Assembly (NCBI RefSeq): GCF_008033445.1
Contig: NZ_VNKO01000004.1
Span: forward strand, 1-64,000
Length of the DNA stretch: 64,000 nt
From: Vulcaniibacterium gelatinicum
Lineage (GTDB): Bacteria > Pseudomonadota > Gammaproteobacteria > Xanthomonadales > Xanthomonadaceae
Reading direction: 5' to 3'
Position 1 is the stretch's first letter. The number at the start of each line of letters is the position of its first letter. The position numbers and the translations under genes are program-made. Shown one piece after another: positions 1 to 9,981 of the stretch. Under the pieces are notes generated by a model, which made no database searches, had not been told where the DNA came from, and saw only the letters and a list, made by a program, of their open reading frames with translations.

Positions 1-125
1 CAGCGCTTGAGTTCACGTGCCCGCATACCGTCCTCTCCCCGCCCGAACACCTCAGGCCACGGGGAAAGCCTGCGCTCGGGCCGGCTCACCGACTGAGACG
101 ATCAACAATCAACGCGAACAGCGCC

Positions 126-153
126 AAAGAAAAACCCGGCCGAAGCCGGGTTC
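126..153 (-). terminator. Rho-independent terminator of the cold-shock gene
   Basis: On the minus strand an 8-bp stem (AACCCGGC / GCCGGGTT) closes a TTCG tetraloop and is followed by a T-rich tail. It lies 27 bases past the stop codon of the cold-shock gene. The base pairing is perfect and the UUCG loop is a classic stable type. Confidence 0.85.
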
Positions 154-179
154 TTCTCGACACGACGGGCGCGCCGGAA

Positions 180-389
180 TCAGGCCGGCTGCACCTGGTC
201 GGCCTGCAGGCCCTTCTGGCCCTGCACGACCACGAAGGTGACCTGCTGGCCTTCCTTCAGGCTCTTGAAGCCCTGCATCTGGATCGCGCGGAAGTGGACG
301 AACACGTCCTCGCCGTTGGCGCGGCTGATGAAGCCGAAGCCCTTGGCATCGTTGAACCACTTGACGGTACCGGTTTCACGGTTCGACAT
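180..389 (-). CDS. Cold-shock protein, CspA family
   Basis: A single-domain cold-shock protein of 69 residues, the usual size for CspA-type nucleic-acid chaperones that bind single-stranded RNA/DNA in the cytoplasm. Both RNA-binding motifs are visible: KGFGFI (RNP1) near residue 16 and VFVHF (RNP2) near residue 29, after the typical TGTVKWFN start. The ATG is preceded by GGGAG about nine bases upstream. The gene stands alone with its own terminator, and about 200 bases upstream could hold a regulatory 5' leader. Which csp paralogue it is, and whether it is cold-induced, cannot be told. Confidence 0.95.
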   Translation of the reverse strand: MSNRETGTVKWFNDAKGFGFISRANGEDVFVHFRAIQMQGFKSLKEGQQVTFVVVQGQKGLQADQVQPA

Positions 390-598
390 CGCACATGCTC
401 CCTGGAGCGGTGGTGGTGGAAAAACGCCGAGATCCGGCGTGCTGGCTCCAAGGAGGAAGCGAGGTGCATCTACGGCATGGGCCGCATCAGGCCACGATTC
501 ACTGTGACCTTGGCAAACGCAGCGTCGGCAACTTAGCGTGGGGTCTGTGAAAATGCAACGGCCGCCGATCCGGCGCGCCGCCCCCGTGCCGACCGCCC

Positions 599-1084
599 AT
601 GGAAACCCAGACCCTGCTGTATCTGCTCGCCGCCGCGCTGGTCGTGATCGGCCTGATCGGCACCGTCCTGCCGGTGCTGCCGGGCCTGCCGCTGGTCTTC
701 GCAGGGCTGCTGCTGGCGGCCTGGATCGGGGATTTCCAGCAGGTCGGCCCGGCCACGCTGGTCGTGCTGGGCGTGCTGACCGCCCTCTCCTTCGCGGTGG
801 ACTTCTGGGCCACGGCGCACGGCGCCCGGCGCGTGGGCGCCAGCCGGAAGGCGATGGTCGGCGCCGTGCTCGGCACCTTCGCCGGGCTGCTGTTCATGCC
901 GGTCGGGCTGCTGGTGGGGCCGTTCGTGGGCGCACTCGCCGGCGAGCTGCTGCACGGCCGCGAAGTGCGGCAGGCGGCGAAGGTCGGTTTCGGCACCTGG
1001 CTCGGGATCGTCCTGGCGGTGGTGCTCAAGTTCGGGCTGGCGCTGGCGATGCTCGGGATCTTCGCGCTGGCGTGGTGGACCTGA
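599..1084 (+). CDS. DUF456 family membrane protein
   Basis: A 161-residue inner-membrane protein made almost wholly of hydrophobic helices, with a Gly-rich central part ([20 protein letters not shown], about residues 88-107). This pattern and length match the DUF456 family, whose function is unknown. Five or six membrane segments can be drawn. It starts at the first ATG after a 200-base region shared with the divergent cold-shock gene. The patatin-like gene follows after 26 bases, so the two may be co-transcribed. Family call is from recognition of the overall pattern; no function is assigned. Confidence 0.8.
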   Translation: METQTLLYLLAAALVVIGLIGTVLPVLPGLPLVFAGLLLAAWIGDFQQVGPATLVVLGVLTALSFAVDFWATAHGARRVGASRKAMVGAVLGTFAGLLFMPVGLLVGPFVGALAGELLHGREVRQAAKVGFGTWLGIVLAVVLKFGLALAMLGIFALAWWT

Positions 1085-1110
1085 CGCAGGCTGCCCGGGA
1101 GGGAACCGCC

Positions 1111-2067
1111 ATGCACATGCGACGCATCCTCGCCATTGATGGCGGCGGCATCCGCGGCCTGGTTGCCTGCCTGTGGCTGGCGGGCGTGGAGGACGCGCTG
1201 GCCGCGGCCGGGAAACCCGGGCTCATGCCGCGTTTCGACCTGATCGCCGGCAGTTCCACCGGGGCGCTGGTCGCATGCGCCCTGGCCCGCGGCCTGGAAC
1301 CGCGCCGCATCGCCGCGCTGTACCGCGAGCACCGCCACGAGATCTTCCCGGGCCTGGCCGGGCGGCTGTGGTCGCGCGCCGGGCGCCTGTTCACCCACGG
1401 CCCGTCGGCGCCAAAGTACGACGGCAAGGGGTTGGAGCATGTGCTGCGCGAGGTGCTCGGTGACGCCCGGCTCGGCGACGCCGCGCGGCCGGTGCTGGTC
1501 ACCAGCTACGACACCATTTCGCGCTCGCCGGTGATCTTCAAGAGCTTCAAGCCCGAGCACCGCCAGTTGCCGATGTGGGAGGTGTGCCGGGCCTCGGCCG
1601 CGGCGCCGACCTACTTTCCCGCCCACGGCATGGTCGTCGAGGGACAACAGCGGGCGCTCATCGACGGTGGCGTGGTCGCCAACAATCCCACCGCCTGCGC
1701 CATCGCCGAGGCGCTGCGCAAGGATGCGCGCGTGCATGACAGCCACGAGCTGGTGGTGCTCTCGGTCGGCAGCGGCGAGCGCAACCGGCCGATCTCGCTG
1801 CGCGAGGCGCGGGAATGGGGTGCGCTGGAGTGGGCGGTGCCGATCATCGACGTGCTGTTCGACGGCAGTGCCGAGGCGGTGGACTACATCGCGCGGCACC
1901 TGGTCGGCGACGGCTACGTGCGCCTGCAGACGCGCCTGACCCTCGGCCTGGACGACATTGACGACACCAGCGAGACCAACCTGCTGGCGCTCGAGAAGCT
2001 GGCCGGGGACTACCTGCTGCAGGCGGAGACGCGGGCAAAGCTGGCCCGGCTCGTGACGCTGCTGTAA
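1111..2067 (+). CDS. Patatin-like phospholipase
   Basis: A predicted serine acyl hydrolase of 318 residues. The oxyanion loop DGGGIRG (residues 10-16), the nucleophile elbow GSSTG (47-51, Ser49) and the second dyad element DGG in DGGVVANNP are all present, so the Ser-Asp dyad is intact. The start was placed at the ATG just after GGGAGGGAA, giving the usual patatin N-terminus MRRILAIDGGG; the open frame extends further upstream but that part is a shadow of the DUF456 gene. No signal peptide, so probably cytoplasmic or membrane-associated. Substrate unknown. The DGGGIRG type also occurs in CBASS CapV effectors, but no nucleotidyltransferase gene is nearby. Confidence 0.88.
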   Translation: MHMRRILAIDGGGIRGLVACLWLAGVEDALAAAGKPGLMPRFDLIAGSSTGALVACALARGLEPRRIAALYREHRHEIFPGLAGRLWSRAGRLFTHGPSAPKYDGKGLEHVLREVLGDARLGDAARPVLVTSYDTISRSPVIFKSFKPEHRQLPMWEVCRASAAAPTYFPAHGMVVEGQQRALIDGGVVANNPTACAIAEALRKDARVHDSHELVVLSVGSGERNRPISLREAREWGALEWAVPIIDVLFDGSAEAVDYIARHLVGDGYVRLQTRLTLGLDDIDDTSETNLLALEKLAGDYLLQAETRAKLARLVTLL

Positions 2068-2211
2068 GCCGGGTTCCGTGCTTGCGTGTGGTGTTCGTCG
2101 CTTCGGGCGTGGCGCGGGCGTTTGCGCGCGCACCGAATCCGGGACGACCAAGCCTCCCGCAATCAAACCTGACCAGGGGCGGCCATCTCACCCGCTGCTT
2201 TCCGAGGCGAC

Positions 2212-4011
2212 TCAGCCCGACGGACGTGCACGCTGGCGTTCGATCCACGCCTGCATGTGCCGTTCCAGCACCGCCAGCGGCACCGAGCCGGTCTCGAGCA
2301 CCGCGTCGTTGAACGCACGCAGGTCGAAGCGCTCGCCCAGCTCGCGCTGCGCCCGCTCGCGCAGCTCGGAGATCTTGAGCTGGCCGATCTTGTAGGCCAG
2401 CGCCTGGCCCGGCCAGGCGATGTAACGGTCGATCTCGTTGACGATGTCCTGCTCCGTCTTCGGCGCGTTGTCCATGAAGAAACGGATCGCGCGCTCGCGG
2501 CTCCAGCCCTTGCTGTGCATGCCGGTGTCCACCACCAGCCGCACCGCGCGCCACATGTCGTAGGCCAGCTGGCCCATGCGGTCGTACGGATCGTCGTACA
2601 GGCCCATGTCGTAGCCCAGGCGCTCGGCGTACAGCGCCCAGCCCTCGCCGTAGGCCACGAAATAGCCCACACGCCGGAACATCGGGACATCCGGCAGTTC
2701 CAGACCGCGTGAAAACTGGAAGTGGTGGCCCGGCACCGCCTCGTGCAGCGACAGCGCCATCATCTCCCACTTCGGCCGCACCTCCGGCCGGTACAGGTTG
2801 ACGTAGTAGTAGCCGGCACGGCTGCCGTCCACGGCGCCGGGCTGGTAGTACGCGGTGGTGGTGTCGGGGGCGATGTTGTCGGGGATCGGGCGCACGCCGT
2901 AGGGCAGCCGCGGGATGGTCCGGAACACCTTCACCAGCTCGGGGTCGATGCGCTTGGCGACGTCGCGGTAGGCGACGAGCAGTTCCTCCGGCGTCCTGTA
3001 GAAGAACTTCGGATCGGTGCGCAGATGCTCGAAGAACTGCGCCAGCGTGCCGGTGAAGCCCACCTCGGCCTTCACCTTCTCCATCTCGGCACGGATCCGG
3101 GCCACTTCCTTCAGGCCGATGGCGTGGATCTCGTCGGCGGTCAGCCGGGTGGTGGTGAAGTGGCTGGCGAGGAAGTCGTAGTAGGCCTTGCCGTCGGGCA
3201 GGTCCACGGCGGCGATCGAATCGGTGGCGCCGGGCAGGTACTCCCGCTCGAAGAACTCGCCGAAAGCGCGGTAGGCCGGCACCACCCGCTGCGCGATCAG
3301 CTCGCGCGCCCGCGCCGCCAGCGCCTCGCGCTCGGCCTGCGGGATGGATTCGGGCATCTTCAGGAACGGCTTGTAGAACGGGCTCCGGGTCGGGTCGGCC
3401 ACCACCTGGGCGGCGATCTGCGCGGGCACCCGCTGCATCAGCACCTTGGGCTGGGTGTTGCCGGCCTTCAGGCCCTCGCGCAGCAGTACGGTGGTCTGCT
3501 CGACCAGCCGCGGTACGCCCTCCAGCCGCGCGATCCAGTCCTGGTAGTCCTTGGCCGTGGCGAACGGCAGCACCTCGGCGATCTCGCTCGCGGTCTGCAC
3601 GCCGCCGCGCTGGTTCAGCGGGCGCTGCCATTCCTTGAACCGCTGGCGCTCGACCGCCTTCTCCTGCTGCCACAGGAACACGTCGTAGTTGAGCTGGTCG
3701 GCCGGCGAGAGCTGGCTGCGGTCGATCGCGCGCAGGCGCTGCAGCACCTCGCGGTCGGCGGCCTCGCGGCGGGCGATGGCCGCAAGGCTGAGGTCGGTCC
3801 AGCGATCGTTGTAACGCCGGTCCCCGCGGTGGCTCGCGGTCTCGGGGGATTCGCGCAGGTCGCGCTCCCATTCCTCCTCGAACAGGGCATGCAGTGCGGC
3901 AGTGGCGGCGTTGCGGGCCGCGACCGGCGCGGCGGCGTCCTGCGCGGCGAAGACGGGCGGAACGGACAGCGCGGTCGCGAGCGCGACGGCGAGCAGCAGC
4001 GGTCGGAACAT
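2212..4011 (-). CDS. DUF885 family protein, putative exported metallopeptidase-like
   Basis: A 599-residue protein with an N-terminal signal sequence (hydrophobic residues 4-17, cleavage expected after VFA, about residue 22), so probably periplasmic. The size and the motif HEAVPGHH in the C-terminal half, an HExxGH-like zinc-site pattern, fit the DUF885 family, whose members are often annotated as putative peptidases. Catalytic activity has been little studied and is an inference. It runs convergent to the patatin-like gene, with 144 bases between them and no clear terminator there. No neighbour suggests a pathway. Confidence 0.85.
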   Translation of the reverse strand: MFRPLLLAVALATALSVPPVFAAQDAAAPVAARNAATAALHALFEEEWERDLRESPETASHRGDRRYNDRWTDLSLAAIARREAADREVLQRLRAIDRSQLSPADQLNYDVFLWQQEKAVERQRFKEWQRPLNQRGGVQTASEIAEVLPFATAKDYQDWIARLEGVPRLVEQTTVLLREGLKAGNTQPKVLMQRVPAQIAAQVVADPTRSPFYKPFLKMPESIPQAEREALAARARELIAQRVVPAYRAFGEFFEREYLPGATDSIAAVDLPDGKAYYDFLASHFTTTRLTADEIHAIGLKEVARIRAEMEKVKAEVGFTGTLAQFFEHLRTDPKFFYRTPEELLVAYRDVAKRIDPELVKVFRTIPRLPYGVRPIPDNIAPDTTTAYYQPGAVDGSRAGYYYVNLYRPEVRPKWEMMALSLHEAVPGHHFQFSRGLELPDVPMFRRVGYFVAYGEGWALYAERLGYDMGLYDDPYDRMGQLAYDMWRAVRLVVDTGMHSKGWSRERAIRFFMDNAPKTEQDIVNEIDRYIAWPGQALAYKIGQLKISELRERAQRELGERFDLRAFNDAVLETGSVPLAVLERHMQAWIERQRARPSG

Positions 4012-4107
4012 GGCACGGGCTCCCCGGGACGAACCGCCCGAGTCTAGCCGGCGTGCGGTGGTGCCCCCCGTGCCGAAGGTTGGCCGGGCGCATTCAGTGC
4101 CGGCGGG

Positions 4108-4449
4108 TCAGGCGGCGCGGTCGGCCAGGGTGGTGAACGACTCGCCGCAACCGCATTCGGCCTGCACGTTCGGATTGCGGAACACGAACTGCTCGTTCAG
4201 GCCCTGGCGCAGGAAATCGATCTCGGTGCCGTCCACCAGCGGCAGGCTGGCGGCATCCACGAAGATGCGCACCTCGCCCTGGACGAAGACCGCATCGTCC
4301 GGACGCTGCTCCCGGGCCAGGTCCACCTGGTAGCCCCAGCCGGAACAGCCGGTGCGCTTGACCCCGAAACGCAGGCCCAGCGCCTGCGGCTCCTGCGCCA
4401 GGTAGCTGCGGACGCGGTCGAGGGCGGCGGGGGCGAGGGTGACGGCCAT
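4108..4449 (-). CDS. A-type iron-sulfur carrier (IscA/SufA/ErpA family)
   Basis: A 113-residue HesB/IscA-like protein that would carry Fe-S clusters or iron to apo-proteins in the cytoplasm. The three conserved cysteines are present at positions 35, 99 and 101 (GCSGWG and CGCGES), matching the positions in IscA. It is not next to an isc or suf operon, so the exact type (IscA, SufA or ErpA) cannot be settled; stand-alone location is more like ErpA. It is divergent from asnS, whose promoter must lie in the 120 bases between the two genes. Confidence 0.9.
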   Translation of the reverse strand: MAVTLAPAALDRVRSYLAQEPQALGLRFGVKRTGCSGWGYQVDLAREQRPDDAVFVQGEVRIFVDAASLPLVDGTEIDFLRQGLNEQFVFRNPNVQAECGCGESFTTLADRAA

Positions 4450-4572
4450 GGGGAACTCCGGGAAACGGCGGGGACATTGTACCCGCGGGCCCTCCGGCAG
4501 CGGACGTCCGGTACACTGGCGGGCTTCGGGGCGCAGTCAGGAAATGCGCCCGCGACGACGAGGATTCAAGGC

Positions 4573-5973
<1,401 letters not shown>

Positions 5974-5984
5974 GGCCGGCGGAC

Positions 5985-6290
5985 ATGATCCTGTTCTTCG
6001 CCCTGCTGTTCGTCGCCGTCGCCATTGCCGGCGCCTGCGCGTTCGTGATCTTCTGGCCGCTGACCCTGGTGCACGTGCGCGACCGGCACCCGCAGGTCGC
6101 GGCGGAATTCGGCGCCGGCGCATTCCTCAAGCCGGTGGCGCTGGGCTGGCTGCTGCGCGGCGCCTACCACGACACCCGCGACCGCCAGCTGTCCGGCCTG
6201 GCCACGCCGGCACGGATCGCGCTGCTGTGCATCTTCACCGGGCTCGGCCTGGCCGGGATCCTGGCCCTGTGGGCGGTGGCCAGTGACTGA
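5985..6290 (+). CDS. Small two-helix membrane protein, unknown
   Basis: A 101-residue protein not recognised by family. It has an N-terminal membrane helix (about residues 2-28) and a C-terminal one (about 79-98), joined by a charged stretch with several Arg/Asp residues, so a small inner-membrane protein is likely. The ATG follows the asnS stop by 11 bases, and its last 8 bases overlap the GTG start of the next gene, so asnS and both small genes are probably one transcript. Codon use resembles the neighbours, supporting a real gene. Confidence 0.65.
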   Translation: MILFFALLFVAVAIAGACAFVIFWPLTLVHVRDRHPQVAAEFGAGAFLKPVALGWLLRGAYHDTRDRQLSGLATPARIALLCIFTGLGLAGILALWAVASD

Positions 6291-6588
6291 CGCGCACGAC
6301 GAGTGGTGGCTGGCCACGCTCGGCCGCACCGTGGTCTGGGCCCGGCTGCGGGTGCGCGAGGCCGGCACCGCCGAGGTGTTCGACAGCGACGGCAGGACGC
6401 TCGTCTTCGACAGCGAGGACAGCGCCCGCGCCGCGCTGATGGACGCCGAATTCGTCGCCCTGGACGGCATGGACGCCGACGACGCGGCCGAACGCGGCTT
6501 CGGCCTCGACGAACTCACCCCGCCGCAGGCCGAGGACGACGCGACGCTGCGCGAGCGGATGGTGCAGAAGCTGCCCGGCCGGCATTGA
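6283..6588 (+). CDS. Small acidic protein, unknown
   Basis: A 101-residue, strongly acidic, soluble protein of unknown function with many Asp, Glu and Ala residues and no membrane segment or known motif that I can see. Translation starts at GTG inside the 3' end of the preceding gene (8-base overlap), which suggests coupled translation. The following SDR gene begins nine bases after its stop, behind a GAGGGA Shine-Dalgarno. The tight packing argues that it is expressed; nothing points to a role. Confidence 0.6.
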   Translation: MTDAHDEWWLATLGRTVVWARLRVREAGTAEVFDSDGRTLVFDSEDSARAALMDAEFVALDGMDADDAAERGFGLDELTPPQAEDDATLRERMVQKLPGRH

Positions 6589-6597
6589 GGGAACTCC

Positions 6598-7383
6598 GTG
6601 GATCTGGATCTTTCCGGCAAGCACGCCCTGGTCTGCGGCGCCTCCGAAGGCATCGGCCGCGCCGCGGCGCAGGAGCTGGCGCTGCTCGGCGCCGACGTGA
6701 CCGTGCTGGCGCGGCGCGAGGACGTGCTGCGCGAGGTCACCGCCGCCCTGCCCCGCCGCGGTGCGCAGGCGCACGGCTGGATCGCCGCCGACATGGCGCA
6801 CACCGACGCGTTGCGCGCGCAGGCCGAGGCGCTGGCCGCCGGCAAGCCGGTGCACATCCTGGTCAACAACACCGGCGGCCCGCCGGGCGGACCTGCGCAC
6901 ACCGCGGCGGTGGCCGCGTTCGAGGACGCCTTCCGCAAGCACCTGGTCGCCAACCACGTGCTGGTGCAGGCGCTGCTGCCCGGGATGCGCGCCGCCGGCT
7001 TCGGCCGCATCGTCAACGTCATCTCGACCTCGGTGCGCGAGCCGATCCCCAACCTCGGCGTGTCCAACACCATCCGCGGCGCAGTGGCGAGCTGGGCCAA
7101 GACCCTCTCGCGCGAGCTGGCGCCGTTCGGGATCACGGTCAACAACGTCCTGCCCGGCTATACCGAGACCGCGCGCATCGCCCAGATCGTGCGCGACCGC
7201 GCCCGTGCCGGCGGCCGCAGCGAGGCGGAGATCGCCGAGGAGATGCGCCGCAGCGTGCCCGCCGGGCGCTTCGCCCGCCCGGAGGAAGTCGGCGGGGTGA
7301 TCGCGTTCCTGTGCTCGCCGGCCGCGGCCTACGTCAACGGCGTCTCGCTGGCGGTGGACGGCGGGCGGATGCAGTCCATCTGA
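6598..7383 (+). CDS. SDR-family protein with altered catalytic residues
   Basis: A 261-residue Rossmann-fold protein of the short-chain dehydrogenase/reductase superfamily, resembling 3-oxoacyl-ACP reductases. The nucleotide-binding motif GASEGIG (14-20) and NNTGG (90-94) are present. The usual Ser is Ser143, but 13 residues later, where YxxxK is expected, the sequence is SNTIR (156-160): Ser replaces Tyr and Arg replaces Lys. The start is GTG behind GAGGGA. It sits at the head of the kynurenine cluster, 80 bases before the aldehyde dehydrogenase. It may use another chemistry or be a binding protein; the substrate is unknown. Confidence 0.85.
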   Translation: MDLDLSGKHALVCGASEGIGRAAAQELALLGADVTVLARREDVLREVTAALPRRGAQAHGWIAADMAHTDALRAQAEALAAGKPVHILVNNTGGPPGGPAHTAAVAAFEDAFRKHLVANHVLVQALLPGMRAAGFGRIVNVISTSVREPIPNLGVSNTIRGAVASWAKTLSRELAPFGITVNNVLPGYTETARIAQIVRDRARAGGRSEAEIAEEMRRSVPAGRFARPEEVGGVIAFLCSPAAAYVNGVSLAVDGGRMQSI

Positions 7384-7463
7384 GCCACGCCGACGCTTCC
7401 GCTTCCGCTCGTGCGAGCGGGATGGACTGGGGCGGGGACGCAGGGAACCGTTAAGCTAGGCGG

Positions 7464-8891
7464 ATGATGCGCCTGCCCCACTGGATCGATGGCGAACCCC
7501 GGGAAGCGGCCTGCGGCCGCTGGCGCGCGGTCTTCGACCCCGCCCGCGGCGAGCCCTTCGCCGAGGTCGCCGACGGCGACGCGCAGGACGTGGAGGCCGC
7601 CATCGCCGCGGCCGAACGCGCCTTCCCCGACTGGTCGTCCCTGCCCAACGGCGAACGCGCGCGGTGGCTGGAACGGCTGGCCGAGGCGCTCGAGGCGCAG
7701 CTGGACGACTTCGCCCGCGCCGAATCGCGCGACGGCGGCAAGCCCCTCCGCCTCGCGCGCGAGCTGGAGATCCCGCGTGCGGTCAGCAACCTGCGCTTCT
7801 TCGCCCATGCCGCGACCCAGTTCGCCAGCGAGTCGCACCACGGCCAGGCCGGCCTGAACTACACCCTGCGCCAGCCGCTCGGCGTGGTCGGCACGATCTC
7901 GCCCTGGAACCTGCCGCTGTACCTGTTCACCTGGAAAATCGCCCCCGCGCTGGCGGCAGGCAACACGGTGGTGGCCAAGCCGTCCGAGGTGACCCCGCTC
8001 ACCGCGACCATGCTCGGCGAGCTCGCGGCGCGGATCGGCCTCCCGAAAGGAGTGCTCAACATCGTGCACGGCCTGGGTCCCGCGGTCGGCGAGCCGCTGG
8101 TGACGCACGCCGGAACACGCGCCATTTCCTTCACCGGCAGCACCGCGGTCGGCCGCCGCATCGCCGGGCTGGCCGCGCCGATGCTGAAGAAACTCTCGCT
8201 CGAACTCGGCGGCAAGAACCCGACCCTGGTGTTCGCCGACGCCGACTGGCGCGCGCACCTGGGCACCCTGGTGCGCTCGGCCTTCCAGAATTCCGGGCAG
8301 ATCTGCCTGTGCGGCTCGCGGATCCTGGTCGAGCGGCCGATCTACGCCGAAGTCCGCGACGCGCTGGTCGAGCGCGCGCAGGCGCTGCGCCTGGGCGAGC
8401 CCTCGGATCCGGACACGGAACTGGGCCCGCTGGTGTCGCAAGCGCACTTCGACAAGGTGATGGCCGCGATCGCCCGCGCCCGTGACGAGGGCGGCCGCGT
8501 GCTCTGCGGCGGCCACGCGCTCGACCGACCCGGCTGGTACGTGGCTCCGACCGTGATCGAGGGCCTGGGCCCGCAGTGCGCCACCAACCGCGAGGAGATC
8601 TTCGGCCCGGTGGCCACGCTGCAGCCCTTCGACACCGAGGACGCGGCGCTGGCCCTGGCGAACGCCACCGACTACGGCCTGTGCGCCTCGCTCTGGACCC
8701 GCGACCTGGACCGCGCCCATCGCCTCGCCGCGCGCCTGCGCGTGGGCATGGTCTGGATCAACACCTGGCTCATGCGCGACCTGCGCACGCCGTTCGGCGG
8801 CATGGGCAGCTCGGGCCTCGGCCGCGAGGGCGGCTTCGAGGCCATGCGCTTCTTCACCGAGCCACGGAACGTCGGGATCGCACTGCGATGA
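7464..8891 (+). CDS. Aldehyde dehydrogenase, probable 2-aminomuconate 6-semialdehyde dehydrogenase
   Basis: A 475-residue NAD(P)-dependent aldehyde dehydrogenase. Visible motifs are the cofactor region SPWNLPLYLFTWKIAPALAAGN, FTGSTAVG, the general base in LELGGKNP, and the nucleophile in NSGQICLCGSR. The family alone does not fix the substrate, but the genes around it (deaminase, dioxygenase, ACMS decarboxylase, kynureninase) make oxidation of 2-aminomuconate 6-semialdehyde to 2-aminomuconate by far the likeliest; 2-hydroxymuconate semialdehyde dehydrogenase is the closest alternative. Two ATGs occur in a row at the start. Its stop overlaps the carbonic anhydrase start (ATGA), so the two are translationally coupled. 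Confidence 0.88.
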   Translation: MMRLPHWIDGEPREAACGRWRAVFDPARGEPFAEVADGDAQDVEAAIAAAERAFPDWSSLPNGERARWLERLAEALEAQLDDFARAESRDGGKPLRLARELEIPRAVSNLRFFAHAATQFASESHHGQAGLNYTLRQPLGVVGTISPWNLPLYLFTWKIAPALAAGNTVVAKPSEVTPLTATMLGELAARIGLPKGVLNIVHGLGPAVGEPLVTHAGTRAISFTGSTAVGRRIAGLAAPMLKKLSLELGGKNPTLVFADADWRAHLGTLVRSAFQNSGQICLCGSRILVERPIYAEVRDALVERAQALRLGEPSDPDTELGPLVSQAHFDKVMAAIARARDEGGRVLCGGHALDRPGWYVAPTVIEGLGPQCATNREEIFGPVATLQPFDTEDAALALANATDYGLCASLWTRDLDRAHRLAARLRVGMVWINTWLMRDLRTPFGGMGSSGLGREGGFEAMRFFTEPRNVGIALR

Positions 8892-9550
8892 GCAAGCTCG
8901 ATCATCTGATCCGCAACAACCGCGAATGGTCCGAACGCATCCACCGCGAGGATCCGGAATTCTTCCTGCACCTGTCGCGCCAGCAGGCGCCCGAGTACCT
9001 GTGGATCGGCTGCTCGGACTCGCGGGTGCCGGCCAACCAGATCATCGGCATGGCGCCGGGCGAGGTGTTCGTGCACCGCAACATCGCCAACGTAGTGGTG
9101 CACACCGACCTCAACTGCCTGTCGGTGATCCAGTACGCGGTGGACGTGCTCCAGGTCAAGCACATCCTGGTGGTCGGCCACTACGGCTGCGGCGGCGTGC
9201 ACGCGGCGCTGACCCGGCAGCGGCTGGGGCTGGTGGACAACTGGATCCGCCACGTCACCGACGTGGCCGAAAAGCACGAGGGCTGCCTGCACCAGGCCGG
9301 CGCGCCCGAACGGCAGCACGACCGCCTGTGCGAACTGAACGTGCTCGAGCAGGTGGTGAACGTGTGCCAGACCACGATCGTGCGCGACGCTTGGACGCGC
9401 GGACAGGCGCTGGCCGTGCACGGCTGGGTGTACAGCCTGTGCGACGGCCTGGTCAACGACCTCGGGATGGATGTGGATGGCCTGGAACGGCTCGCGCCGC
9501 AGTACGCCGAGGCCCTTGCCCGCATCCGCCTGGCGCGGGAGGAGCGTTGA
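8888..9550 (+). CDS. can: Beta-class carbonic anhydrase
   Basis: Zinc enzyme of 220 residues interconverting CO2 and bicarbonate in the cytoplasm. The zinc ligands Cys42, His98 and Cys101 and the Asp44-Arg46 pair (CSDSR, GHYGCGG) sit at the same positions as in the E. coli Can enzyme. It overlaps the upstream dehydrogenase by four bases and ends one base before the RidA-type deaminase gene, so it is embedded in the kynurenine operon. This placement suggests a link to the CO2 set free by ACMS decarboxylase in the same cluster, which is my inference. It may simply be the general cellular carbonic anhydrase. Confidence 0.94.
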   Translation: MSKLDHLIRNNREWSERIHREDPEFFLHLSRQQAPEYLWIGCSDSRVPANQIIGMAPGEVFVHRNIANVVVHTDLNCLSVIQYAVDVLQVKHILVVGHYGCGGVHAALTRQRLGLVDNWIRHVTDVAEKHEGCLHQAGAPERQHDRLCELNVLEQVVNVCQTTIVRDAWTRGQALAVHGWVYSLCDGLVNDLGMDVDGLERLAPQYAEALARIRLAREER

Positions 9551-9551
9551 G

Positions 9552-9977
9552 ATGAGCGAGGCGATCCGCACCACCGCCGCACCGAAGCCCGTCGGCGCCT
9601 ACCCGCACGCGCGCCGCGCCGGCGGACTGCTGTTCCTGTCCGGCATCGGCCCGCGCGACCCGGTCAGCGACGAGATCCCCGGCAACGAGTATTTCGCCGA
9701 CGGCCGGGTGCGCCGCTACGACATCGCCGCCCAGACCCGCGCCGTGTTCGCCAACGTGCGCGCCGTGCTCGAGGCCAGCGGCGCGCGCTGGGAGGACCTG
9801 GTGGACGTGACCGTGTACCTCACCGACATGGCGCGCGACTTCAAGGCCTACAACGCGGTCTGGGCCGAATACTTCCCGGATCCGGCCACCGCCCCCTGCC
9901 GCACCACCCTCGGCATCACCGCGCTGCCCACGCCGATCGCGATCGAGCTCAAGTGCGTCGCGGTGGTGAAGGAGTGA
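9552..9977 (+). CDS. RidA-family protein, probable 2-aminomuconate deaminase
   Basis: A 141-residue RidA/YjgF-fold protein. In kynurenine clusters of the nbaF/amnD type such proteins hydrolyse 2-aminomuconate to 4-oxalocrotonate plus ammonia. The family-typical blocks [19 protein letters not shown], the helix [19 protein letters not shown] and the C-terminal PCRTTLG are present. It starts one base after the carbonic anhydrase stop and ends four bases before the dioxygenase gene, so the call leans on context. RidA itself (enamine deaminase) is the alternative, but the longer loop after LSGIGPRDP favours the muconate deaminase branch. Confidence 0.85.
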   Translation: MSEAIRTTAAPKPVGAYPHARRAGGLLFLSGIGPRDPVSDEIPGNEYFADGRVRRYDIAAQTRAVFANVRAVLEASGARWEDLVDVTVYLTDMARDFKAYNAVWAEYFPDPATAPCRTTLGITALPTPIAIELKCVAVVKE

Positions 9978-9981
9978 CCCC

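Noticed and set aside
1-125. Short open frame at the left edge
   Set aside because: Low-complexity Arg/Pro/Ala peptide overlapping the csp terminator; no support as a gene.
1111-2067. Patatin protein as a CapV-type CBASS effector
   Set aside because: The DGGGIRG motif fits, but no CD-NTase, Cap2 or Cap3 gene is nearby; neighbours are ordinary.
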